8,571 nucleotides of DNA from an uncultured Mollicutes bacterium (GTDB lineage Bacteria; Bacillota_I; Bacilli_A; ML615J-28; CAG-313): contig UQBM01000039.1 of NCBI GenBank assembly GCA_900539265.1, positions 1 to 8,571 on the forward strand. Reading direction: 5' to 3'. Positions 1 to 6,582 of this stretch are shown piece after piece. Position numbers and translations under genes: made by a program. Below the pieces are notes generated by a model that worked only from the letters and a program-made list of their open reading frames with translations, searched no databases and was not told the DNA's origin. Numbering within the stretch: position 1 is the first letter of the stretch; every line of letters begins with the position of its first letter.

Positions 1-110
1 GAATTGGGGATTCTTACATGAACACAATTGGGTACTTTTATTTTAACATTTATATTATGTTATACTTATTATATCAAAGATGTAAATAAAAGTTAATAAA
101 CTAACAAACC

Positions 111-148
111 AAGTGTCCAAAAATTCAATATGAATTGGACACTTTTTT
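111..148 (+). terminator. Hairpin with T run made from an inverted pair of the decamer
   Basis: AAGTGTCCAA (111-120) is exactly complementary to TTGGACACTT (135-144). The stem is extended by ATTC/GAAT with a two-base bulge, and T143-T148 follow. It would work as a plus-strand terminator for a gene to the left of the window. It may equally be just two oppositely oriented protein-binding sites. Confidence 0.5.
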
Positions 149-211
149 CATATTAAGTTGACACTTGAGAAAGTAGAATTGGACACTTTGTCATAGTGGA
201 ATTGGACACTT
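111..211 (+). repeat. Phased array of TTGGACACTT elements
   Basis: The decamer TTGGACACTT occurs exactly at 135-144, 179-188 and 202-211, with a one-base-shorter form TTGACACTT at 158-166 and an exact inverted copy AAGTGTCCAA at 111-120. The direct copies start at 135, 158, 179 and 202, a spacing of 23, 21 and 23 bases, about two helical turns. An inverted TTGACACTAT lies at 229-238. This is the layout of multiple binding sites for one protein on one face of DNA, such as the repeated ends of IS21-type elements or an operator array. Confidence 0.75.
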
Positions 212-230
212 GAGCATTTTATGTTAAAAT
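202..230 (+). promoter_or_regulatory. Possible promoter overlapping the last array element
   Basis: An extended -10, TGTTAAAAT (222-230), lies 17 bases after TTGGAC (202-207), which is a weak -35 and is itself part of the last decamer. If active it would start near 237 and run into the terminator at 271-312. A protein bound to the array would block it. Confidence 0.35.
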
Positions 231-270
231 AGTGTCAAAAAATATAGTATAAGACCATATATGCAAAACT

Positions 271-312
271 GCTTATAAGTAACCTATTTCTGGTTGCCTA
301 TAAGCTTTTTTT
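271..312 (+). terminator. Rho-independent terminator in the left flank
   Basis: GCTTATA (271-277) pairs with TATAAGC (299-305), and AACC (281-284) pairs with GGTT (292-295) inside it. Seven T follow (306-312). The T run defines the plus strand. No plus-strand gene is visible before it in this window, so it serves either an element entering from the left or the short transcript proposed from the 202-230 promoter. Confidence 0.65.
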
Positions 313-369
313 GTACAAAATACTCATAAAAGCTGCTATAAAAGCACACAGGAATGATGGATCAGTAGC

Positions 370-426
370 ATAGGGGGTACTTAAAATTGGACAGATGGCT
401 ACGTAGAAGCGGGGGCGCCAGTACCA
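370..426 (+). repeat. Imperfect ~57-base direct repeat, copy 1 (GC-rich core)
   Basis: Elements in order: ATAGGGGG (370-377), AAAATTGGACA (383-393), TGGCT, then AGCGGGGGCGCCAGTACCA (409-427, with the 6-base palindrome GGCGCC). The same elements recur in the same order about 82 bases downstream. The G-rich block stands out sharply from the AT-rich surroundings. It is non-coding and may be a transposase or integrase binding site. Confidence 0.7.
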
Positions 427-451
427 CAATAGTTTTTGGGATATCGAAAGG

Positions 452-508
452 ATAGGGGGAGGTCATAAATTTGGACACTATGCCTAAAAAGCGGGGCGCC
501 AGCACCAT
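452..508 (+). repeat. Imperfect ~57-base direct repeat, copy 2 (GC-rich core)
   Basis: Elements in order: ATAGGGGG (452-459), AAATTTGGACA (467-477), TGCCT, then AGCGGGGCGCCAGCACCA (490-507). It matches copy 1 with small indels, so element offsets vary between 81 and 84 bases. TTGGACACTA at 471-480 links this repeat to the TTGGACACTT array at the left of the window. Confidence 0.7.
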
Positions 509-743
509 GCGTATTATTATCAAAAGTATCAAATATCGAAATAAGACTTAGTATTAATAAATGTTTGTTTTTTTTTGTTTTTACATCAACAACATATTAG
601 GTAGAACTTAGTGGTATATAAAATATAAATATACTTATATGAGATAAAAATATATAAAATTTATTGAAACATATACTATATATCCACCACGTGTTAATGT
701 TTGTGAAATAGAATTTCTTTAGTAAAAAAGTTTAAATGTTAAA
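509..743. other. AT-rich non-coding spacer, no gene seen
   Basis: This stretch lies between the GC-rich repeat and the operon terminator. It is strongly AT-rich, with runs such as a nine-T tract near 569-577 and many TATA-like words. I see no open frame with a ribosome binding site, no RNA gene signature and no convincing promoter or repeat. Confidence 0.5.
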
Positions 744-775
744 TAAAAAAGCAGCCGATATAATCAGCATGCTTT
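744..775 (-). terminator. Rho-independent terminator at the end of the operon
   Basis: On the minus strand AAAGCA (775-770) pairs with TGCTTT (753-748), and GCTGAT (768-763) pairs with ATCGGC (759-754). There is one bulged base (769) and a TAT loop, giving twelve stem pairs with one G-U. A T run follows (750-745). It begins six bases after the stop codon of the DUF6339-like gene and closes the six-gene unit. Confidence 0.85.
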
Positions 776-780
776 ATTAT

Positions 781-1509
781 CTATTTTTCACTTTGTAAAC
801 AGAATTTTTTAGTAACTCCATATATTTCTTCGATACTCATTAATTCTAATATGGTTGTAGCTCCAATCATATTAATATGTTTAAACAGTTTACGTCTTGT
901 TTCTCTACTAGGTAACCTATCATTATCATTTAAGAATTCACTCATATATTGCATTATTCCGATAACAACATTTTTACACATCGCATAGTCTCTTTCCATT
1001 AATCCTAACAATAAATCTTCATCTGAAAATAAAATTTTTGTATATTCATAATGATTAGGTCCATCTTCTTTATAACTCAAATAAGCAACCCACCATAAAC
1101 GAGATATTCCATTTCTTAATAATCCTCTTCGATTAGGCTGACAAAAATATCTCTCCCTAATCTTATTGATATTACTTGAGTCTACTTCATCACTAGTAAT
1201 CGCCCATCTTACAGCCATATAATCATAATATTTTTTATGTGCTAAATAAGCCCATAAGTAAGAATTGGTTGCCTGATATGGTGTTAAATTTTTCATAGAT
1301 TCATAAAGCAAAATTGCATTATTATAATCTAATTTTGGTCCAACTAATAATGTAGCATCATTTATTTCTATATTTGATTCTATAAAATATTCTTCATTAG
1401 AAAAAAATTCATCTATCCAAACTTCTTCTTTTCTATATTTTTCATAGTTATTCTTAACATTTTCTAATAAGTTATCAAAACATACATCTCTAAAATATTT
1501 AATTTTCAT
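781..1509 (-). CDS. DUF6339-like accessory protein (242 aa)
   Basis: A 242-residue, largely helical protein and the last gene of the operon. Residues 75-102 (LTPYQATNSYLWAYLAH, followed by YMAVRW) and RNGISRLWWVAYL (132-144) match the pattern I associate with DUF6339, a family of unknown function that I recall beside cytosine methyltransferases and GHKL ATPases; this needs a profile search to confirm. The RLWW motif (137-140) with its many tryptophans is the most distinctive part. No catalytic motif of a known enzyme class, signal peptide or membrane span is visible. The start ATG 1509 has AAGGAG six bases upstream, formed by the last codons of the preceding gene, only three bases away. The stop codon TAG is followed almost at once by the operon terminator. 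The role in the defence unit is unknown. Confidence 0.8.
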   Translation of the reverse strand: MKIKYFRDVCFDNLLENVKNNYEKYRKEEVWIDEFFSNEEYFIESNIEINDATLLVGPKLDYNNAILLYESMKNLTPYQATNSYLWAYLAHKKYYDYMAVRWAITSDEVDSSNINKIRERYFCQPNRRGLLRNGISRLWWVAYLSYKEDGPNHYEYTKILFSDEDLLLGLMERDYAMCKNVVIGIMQYMSEFLNDNDRLPSRETRRKLFKHINMIGATTILELMSIEEIYGVTKKFCLQSEK

Positions 1510-1512
1510 GTT

Positions 1513-2370
1513 TTACTCCTTATCTTCGATATTATAGAATTTTTCTAATGATAGTAGACTAGCTTCAATGCCATTTTTAAAAATTAAATTAGCTATTGAA
1601 TAACAACTATATTCAGTAGAATATAAATCTATATTCATTTTTTTCAATACTCGTTCAATGCTAGTCACCCATCTTTTATCCCTGTCTAACTCCGGATTAT
1701 TCTTTATTTCATAAAGAGCTTCTATAACAGCTGGCATAACTATTGTTGTAGACAAATATAATCTTAAATCAGGGAATTCCCTTAGTTTTCTATATTCATC
1801 ATATAAATCAGAATTTAAGTAAACATTAATTTTATCACTTGATAAATCCACATTAACTGGAGATGCTTCTTTTCTTTTATCTTCTTTAATCAATATAACA
1901 GAAGCTATTGGTCTTAAAGCATCATATGGTTTTAAATCAAAACTCAAAGTCTCAGCAAATCCTAATTTGTCTCCTTTTTGAATAGCTATAGGAAATGAAA
2001 AATATTGTTTATTATGTTCTTGAAAGTTAAAGTTTTCTATTTTCTCTAATGATGTTAAATAGGTGTTAATTTCCACTTTACTACCAAGTAATCCTTTATC
2101 AATGACTAGATCTAATTTGTTTTTATTAAAAGTATAGTATTTTCTAAATGATGTACTTCTACTAAAAACTTGAGATATAACAGCCAGCTTTCCTTGCTCT
2201 AATAATTTTTCTAAGCTTAAACATTTCAAATTGTATTGCAAAGTAATAATTATGTTGTCATTCTCTTCTCTTGGTCCATCTACAATTTCAATATTGAAAG
2301 AACAATCACAATAATCATCACTTCCAGCCACTAATATAGGATATGGATAATTTTTATCATTCAATTTCAT
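1513..2370 (-). CDS. Conserved-looking accessory protein of unknown family (285 aa)
   Basis: I do not recognise this family. The start is taken as ATG 2370 on the strength of the SD (GGGAGG, eight bases upstream); a GTG at 2379 would add three residues. Residues 1-185 look mainly beta-stranded with alternating hydrophobic residues (PYPILVAG, NIIITLQY, SKVEINTYL, PIASVILI). Residues about 185-285 look helical, including a segment with VMPAVIEALYEI (211-222) and RWVTSIERVLKKM (233-245). There is no signal peptide, membrane span, nuclease motif or nucleotide-binding loop. It overlaps the ATPase gene by 14 bases, and the next gene starts three bases after its stop, so it is probably made in step with the ATPase. 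A structural or adaptor partner of the ATPase is the simplest reading, by context only. The coding sequence is intact. Confidence 0.8.
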   Translation of the reverse strand: MKLNDKNYPYPILVAGSDDYCDCSFNIEIVDGPREENDNIIITLQYNLKCLSLEKLLEQGKLAVISQVFSRSTSFRKYYTFNKNKLDLVIDKGLLGSKVEINTYLTSLEKIENFNFQEHNKQYFSFPIAIQKGDKLGFAETLSFDLKPYDALRPIASVILIKEDKRKEASPVNVDLSSDKINVYLNSDLYDEYRKLREFPDLRLYLSTTIVMPAVIEALYEIKNNPELDRDKRWVTSIERVLKKMNIDLYSTEYSCYSIANLIFKNGIEASLLSLEKFYNIEDKE

Positions 2371-4264
2371 ATCCAACACCTCCCACCATAATAACTACTC
2401 TAGCATTTACATTTAAACATATAACATATGTATATACTTGTTCTTTTATCACATTATTAGCTACAAAATGATCTTTATTAATTTTAATAAATTTTCCATT
2501 ATAATTATAACCGATAACATCTATTAAATCTTGAGAACCATCTTCACCAACTGACTTGAAATTCAAATAAACTTTTGAATAATTATTTCTAAATAAAGCA
2601 ATAACTTTATATAATCCTCTTTCCGTACTTATAGGTATAAGTCTAATTGTAGAGTTTAATGGTTTTACTATTTCTTTTGGACCAGATGGTTGTTCAACAA
2701 CCACATCATCTCCAATATTTATTTCTTTACCAGTTGTTGGAATTTCAGTATCAAATTCTTTTCCACTATCAGTGTTATTATGAACATCACCTTCAGTTCC
2801 TTCTCCAGTAGACATTTTACCTATCGTTGAACCTTTAGAAATTTCAGTTTTAACTTTTTTAACATTTTCGATTTCGACAGTTTCTGGTCGATATTTAGTA
2901 TTATTTTTTGGACCTTTTTTGTTAACAAAATCTACATCGTCAGGTAAAAATGAACTAACTCCATCCGGATCAATTTCTTCAGGGCTTTCAATTTTGCATA
3001 TTGATTCAATTGACTCCGTAATAAATTTAGAAAGTTTTCTCATAATCGAACGACCAGAAGGCATCTTATCATCGGGTAATAGCTTATAATCCCATTTATC
3101 ATGTTTAGGAGGTTCCATTAATTTAAGCATATCATTCATAGCATCACCATTGACAAGTAATATTGCTTCATATGGTTTCATTTTTTTCATTGCTTTTTCG
3201 CATATCAGCATTCTTGTAGCACGTAAATACGCAATATTACGTGTATATTCATCTGATATTTTAACAAATAACTTAACGTCTTTATCTTTCAATATTTTTG
3301 TTTCAAAAATTTGATCCGGTTCTAAATAAGTGTCAACATAATATTTTACTCTCTTTAAAACATCATCTGTATCATCTAAATCAATTGCTTTATTAATTAT
3401 GGACTTAATAGTATTTTTATTTATCTCTAAATCATCGATTCTAACAATCAATTTAGAATCTAATATTGCAATGAAAAAGTTCTTTACTATAGCAAGTTTT
3501 ATATCATCTTTCCAGTTACTATTTTTTTTGAATCCTAAAATTATAATATCTGTACCATATTGATTTCTCTTAAAAATCTGAATATCTTCGCAATTATCAT
3601 CTTCAAATATTGGTTTTCTATCTACAACATTATAATAAAATCCACAACCTTGAGTTTCCTTACCATTATTATTTAAATGCGTAACCAATGATGTAACGCC
3701 CTGGAATGCTTTACAATTGTCTTTTTTAGCATATGTATTATAAAAAACTGTTCGTAAACTAGAACATGCATATGGTGCGTTTTTACCAATACCAAAAGAT
3801 CCTTGACTACCATTTGTTTTAAAAGAAACACCATTAGATCCTGTTAGTGCGTTCCACGCATCTGTTCTGGTCTTTGAACCAGCTAAACCTATAGTGTTAT
3901 AATCACTTATTTTTAAAATTTCAATTGGTTCATCATTTAAGGTTCTAAACGCTTCATCTAAAAAGGAATTCAATTTTTGATCGTCATATGGATCCCAATA
4001 ACTTTTACAACTTTGTAATGCATCCCTAAGACCTTTTATAGGATAAAAAGCACCACTAAATAAACTCATTAAATTAAATGTAACAATAACAGGTTCTTTT
4101 GATTTTGGATCTTTAGCATCTAAAGAATTTTGACATATTTCTCTTGCTAAATTATTATATAATTCCGCACCAGCAAATGTGGCAATACCACTATCATTAA
4201 TTCCTTGTCTTTTTCCTCCATCTAAAATAGGAAATCTCCATTCAAATTTACGAGTTTGATCCAT
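2357..4264 (-). CDS. GHKL-family (MutL/MORC-type) ATPase of a restriction-linked system
   Basis: A 635-residue protein with an N-terminal GHKL ATP-binding domain. The N box is REICQNSLDA (41-50; E42 probable general base, N46 for Mg2+). A G1-like segment DYNTIGLAG starts at D121, and the glycine-rich ATP lid is GSFGIGKNAPY (155-165). Residues 1-32, with WRFP and G-x-N-D-x-G, match the start I associate with bacterial GHKL proteins of defence operons. Residues 340-392 hold a transducer-like stretch including RMLI and LMEPPKHDKW. Residues about 440-530 are a charged, low-complexity, probably disordered linker; about 535-635 look beta-rich. Such ATPases usually dimerise on ATP binding and clamp DNA or partners; that is family knowledge, not shown here. 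A strong SD (AGGAGG, five bases before ATG) suggests high translation. Its last codons contain the SD of the next gene, which it overlaps by 14 bases. No helicase or nuclease motif is seen in it. Confidence 0.85.
   Translation of the reverse strand: MDQTRKFEWRFPILDGGKRQGINDSGIATFAGAELYNNLAREICQNSLDAKDPKSKEPVIVTFNLMSLFSGAFYPIKGLRDALQSCKSYWDPYDDQKLNSFLDEAFRTLNDEPIEILKISDYNTIGLAGSKTRTDAWNALTGSNGVSFKTNGSQGSFGIGKNAPYACSSLRTVFYNTYAKKDNCKAFQGVTSLVTHLNNNGKETQGCGFYYNVVDRKPIFEDDNCEDIQIFKRNQYGTDIIILGFKKNSNWKDDIKLAIVKNFFIAILDSKLIVRIDDLEINKNTIKSIINKAIDLDDTDDVLKRVKYYVDTYLEPDQIFETKILKDKDVKLFVKISDEYTRNIAYLRATRMLICEKAMKKMKPYEAILLVNGDAMNDMLKLMEPPKHDKWDYKLLPDDKMPSGRSIMRKLSKFITESIESICKIESPEEIDPDGVSSFLPDDVDFVNKKGPKNNTKYRPETVEIENVKKVKTEISKGSTIGKMSTGEGTEGDVHNNTDSGKEFDTEIPTTGKEINIGDDVVVEQPSGPKEIVKPLNSTIRLIPISTERGLYKVIALFRNNYSKVYLNFKSVGEDGSQDLIDVIGYNYNGKFIKINKDHFVANNVIKEQVYTYVICLNVNARVVIMVGGVGYEIE
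2379..2384 (-). promoter_or_regulatory. Ribosome binding site that decides the start of the 285-residue protein
   Basis: The minus strand reads GGGAGG (2384-2379), then eight bases, then ATG at 2370-2368. A longer frame could begin at GTG 2379-2377, but that GTG starts inside this Shine-Dalgarno sequence and has no better one upstream. The ATG at 2370 is therefore the preferred start. The site lies inside the last codons of the GHKL ATPase gene. Confidence 0.8.
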
Positions 4265-4276
4265 ATGTTCCTCCTT

Positions 4277-5530
4277 TTACTTGCAATATACTTTTATTAA
4301 ATCTTCTAACTTAATATAAATACCACAATTTTTTAAACGTTCTATTCTTTCGTAATATAACTTAGTAATAATTGCACTTTTTTCATCATTATTTATAGAA
4401 TGATGTAATAAGTTATGGCACATTGGGCATAAGGATATTATATTGGCCTCAACGTCCAAACTATAGAAAAATTTACCTTGCATATTCATTGGTATTAAAT
4501 GATGCGCTTCTGAATAGTTTTCACCATTTTGTCCTTTAAACGTCATATGATTACTATCAACTTCACATAAATATTTAGCTCTTTTTTTAGCATTAGCTCC
4601 TTTTTTAGGATCTCTCTTATTTTTAGTTACTTGTAAATCATTTACTAAAGGTAATGGTAAATCTATAGTATTTAAGATTTCATCAGGTTGTATATTATTT
4701 AATTCAGCTAAATAAATTGAATCATAAATATCCTCAAATACATTTTGTTCTTTTAAAACTTCAACCTTAGGTTCTTCGACAATTTTATAAATTTCGTCTT
4801 CTTTTACAATTAAATTATTTTCTAAAATATCTAAAAGTTCATATCCTTTACTGTCTATTATATATCTAGAAAATCCATATCTATCTTGTCCATTAGCTTT
4901 AATAAGTTTTAGTGAACAACATGTACTAACAAATCTATAAATAGCATTGGGAGTATACTCTCCAAAATCTTTATTTTTTCCATGGAATCCATATAATTTA
5001 TGAACTTTTTTACATAATTCTATTCTTACTGTTTTATCACTAACTTTAGATTTAAACTTTTCATAACTATCTGGATAATTTATAATTTCTCCATACTCTA
5101 ATCCTTCTCTTAATGTACATAAAATACAATTAAAAAACATACTAATATCAGAAATAGATTTAATAGCACGTAATCGTTGAATTAGGTACTCTTGCAAAGT
5201 TAGCCCGCTATTTACAAATTCTATAAAATTTCTTGTTAATTTATACACATTAGATGTTTTAGAAGCTTTTGTAATAAATTGCAATTCTTCTAAATTTCTT
5301 ATATTATCCCTTGTAGTAGATGTAACAGAATTAGTATTTAATTTTAATATTTTTCTTGAAATATCCACATCTGTATATGAAATTTTTTTCGTATCAAGAT
5401 AATATTTTACAAAGGGACTTACTCCAGAAATTATATTTCTAGTAATACTTTTAGCAGGTCTTAATCCGTCTTTAAATAGAAGAGTTGAATTATCATTATA
5501 AAATTTAATAAACTTTTTGTATTCTTTCAT
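4277..5530 (-). CDS. HNH endonuclease with two winged-helix-like segments (candidate restriction enzyme)
   Basis: A 417-residue protein with a C-terminal HNH nuclease domain at about 316-380. It shows C322...H328, then EAHHLIPM (catalytic-type histidines 343/344), N363 in EANIISLCP, and C368-x-x-C371-H372 with H376/H377. C322, H328, C368 and C371 could bind a structural zinc. The N-terminal 240 residues show two helix-turn-wing-like stretches: about 60-105 (TTRDNIRNLEELQFI, then VYKLTRNFIEF) and about 192-235 (AIYRFVSTCCSLKLI, then YGFSRYIIDSKGYELL). Each resembles winged-helix DNA-binding modules, which would supply site specificity. A charged linker (about 240-315) joins the two parts. The start ATG overlaps the stop of methyltransferase B by one base and has AAGGTG seven bases upstream. 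It is the only recognisable nuclease in the operon, so the likely role is DNA cleavage of unmodified target sites. A 5-methylcytosine-dependent (McrA-like) activity is less likely next to two resident C5 methyltransferases. Confidence 0.85.
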   Translation of the reverse strand: MKEYKKFIKFYNDNSTLLFKDGLRPAKSITRNIISGVSPFVKYYLDTKKISYTDVDISRKILKLNTNSVTSTTRDNIRNLEELQFITKASKTSNVYKLTRNFIEFVNSGLTLQEYLIQRLRAIKSISDISMFFNCILCTLREGLEYGEIINYPDSYEKFKSKVSDKTVRIELCKKVHKLYGFHGKNKDFGEYTPNAIYRFVSTCCSLKLIKANGQDRYGFSRYIIDSKGYELLDILENNLIVKEDEIYKIVEEPKVEVLKEQNVFEDIYDSIYLAELNNIQPDEILNTIDLPLPLVNDLQVTKNKRDPKKGANAKKRAKYLCEVDSNHMTFKGQNGENYSEAHHLIPMNMQGKFFYSLDVEANIISLCPMCHNLLHHSINNDEKSAIITKLYYERIERLKNCGIYIKLEDLIKVYCK

Positions 5531-6582
5531 TATTCATCACCTTCAAAATACTTTTTTATGCTACTGGCAACTTCAAATGCAAGAATTGGTGGAACAGCAT
5601 TACCAACTTGCTTATATTGGTGTTGTTTTGATCCTAGGAAAATATAATCATCAGGAAAGCTTTGTAATCTTGCCGCCTCTCTAACTGATATAATTCTATT
5701 TTCTTCATAATGAAAATAAGTTCTATGACCAGTATCGATTGTTTGACTTGGTTTAGATCTATCCATTCTTCTCAACAATGATGAATAATTTCTATCACCA
5801 CGGATACTTTCTGGAATATCTTTAATCCCTCCACCTTCAGGAACATATGAAATAGCTAAAATTGTTTCTTTAGTATGTTTTGATTGTTCATGATTATAGA
5901 CTTTTAACGAATTTTTTCTCATTTTTCTTTGATAATCAGAGATAGGTTTGCATCTGTATTTTGTATTATCTTCATGTAAATCTAAACGTGGTAAATCAGA
6001 TATAGCTTCTTCACAATTGACTCTATAATTTAAATCTACTGGAAAATTAAAATCTCCCTTGACTTTGTCCTTCCTAATGCCAACGAAAAATACTCTTCTT
6101 CTATTTTGTGGAACACCATGTTCTGCAGCGCATAAAGTTTTGATAAATACTTTATACCCAGCTTCATTTGCTCTTTTAAATATATCGTCTTTTACAGCTC
6201 CACCGTTTAAATTTAAAATACCTGTTACATTTTCCATAACAAAGAAATAAGGATTTATAATTTTTAGGACTCTAAAATAATCACGACATAATTTGTTTCT
6301 TTCATCATCAATTATTCTTCTACCTGCCATGCTGAAACCTTGACAAGGCGGTCCTCCAACGATACCACATACATTATCTAAATCATAGTTCTTAAAGAAA
6401 TTCTCATCTAATGTTGTTATATCTTTAACTAGTCCTACTTTATTTTTTCTATTATAATTAAAAGTTTCAATTGCTGGTTGCCAGAAATCAATTGCCAATA
6501 CAGTGTCATATCCTGCGTTTTCAAATCCTAGCGATAAACCTCCAGCACCACTAAATAAATCAATAATCTTATTCTTCATCAT
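5530..6582 (-). CDS. DNA (cytosine-5) methyltransferase B
   Basis: A second full-length C5-cytosine methyltransferase, 350 residues. Visible motifs are I DLFSGAGG (from D8), IV GGPPCQGFS with catalytic Cys80, VI ENV (117-119), VIII QNRRR (159-163), IX REAARLQSFP (301-310) and X QVGNAVPP (325-332). It is clearly paralogous to enzyme A, even in the recognition region: both carry VYNH, then S[FY]VP-x-GG, KD[VI]PE, RR[LM]DR and TIDTGH followed by YFH. The start is ATG at 6582, with GAGG six bases upstream inside the end of gene A; a second ATG follows immediately and could also serve. Its stop shares one base with the start of the HNH gene (TAATG), which suggests translational coupling. Two methyltransferases beside one nuclease often mean a non-palindromic site needing a separate enzyme per strand; that is inference here. 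Confidence 0.95.
   Translation of the reverse strand: MMKNKIIDLFSGAGGLSLGFENAGYDTVLAIDFWQPAIETFNYNRKNKVGLVKDITTLDENFFKNYDLDNVCGIVGGPPCQGFSMAGRRIIDDERNKLCRDYFRVLKIINPYFFVMENVTGILNLNGGAVKDDIFKRANEAGYKVFIKTLCAAEHGVPQNRRRVFFVGIRKDKVKGDFNFPVDLNYRVNCEEAISDLPRLDLHEDNTKYRCKPISDYQRKMRKNSLKVYNHEQSKHTKETILAISYVPEGGGIKDIPESIRGDRNYSSLLRRMDRSKPSQTIDTGHRTYFHYEENRIISVREAARLQSFPDDYIFLGSKQHQYKQVGNAVPPILAFEVASSIKKYFEGDE

Larger units (their letters stand above)
1..510. mobile_element. Possible non-coding end of an insertion element (IS21-like pattern), no transposase in window
   Basis: The region combines several spaced TTGGACAC-type repeats, GGGGG-leading direct repeats ending in TTGGACA, and a terminator, but no credible gene. 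Multiple internal copies of a ~20-base repeat near the ends are characteristic of the IS21 family; that link is from memory of the pattern, not from a match. Element boundaries and target-site duplications could not be identified. Bases 1-110 hold only short frames with no ribosome binding site. The region could instead be a host regulatory region. Confidence 0.25.

Noticed and set aside
3..92. Short plus-strand open frame at the left edge as the end of a transposase
   Set aside because: The roughly 29 codons before TAA show no recognisable C-terminal transposase pattern, and other frames in the same stretch close equally early.
111..238. CRISPR array
   Set aside because: The repeats are only about 10 bases, spacers are about 12 bases and share sequence, and one copy is inverted. 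This does not fit CRISPR repeat and spacer sizes.
262..279. Tiny frame ATG CAA AAC TGC TTA TAA before the left-flank terminator, as a leader peptide
   Set aside because: Five codons with no Shine-Dalgarno and no downstream gene to attenuate.
2371..2379. GTG at 2379 as start of the 285-residue protein
   Set aside because: The GTG begins inside the GGGAGG ribosome binding site that serves the ATG at 2370.
6059..6250. Plus-strand open frame of 63 codons
   Set aside because: It lies antisense within methyltransferase B, across its motif VI-VIII region, and has no ribosome binding site or recognisable protein.
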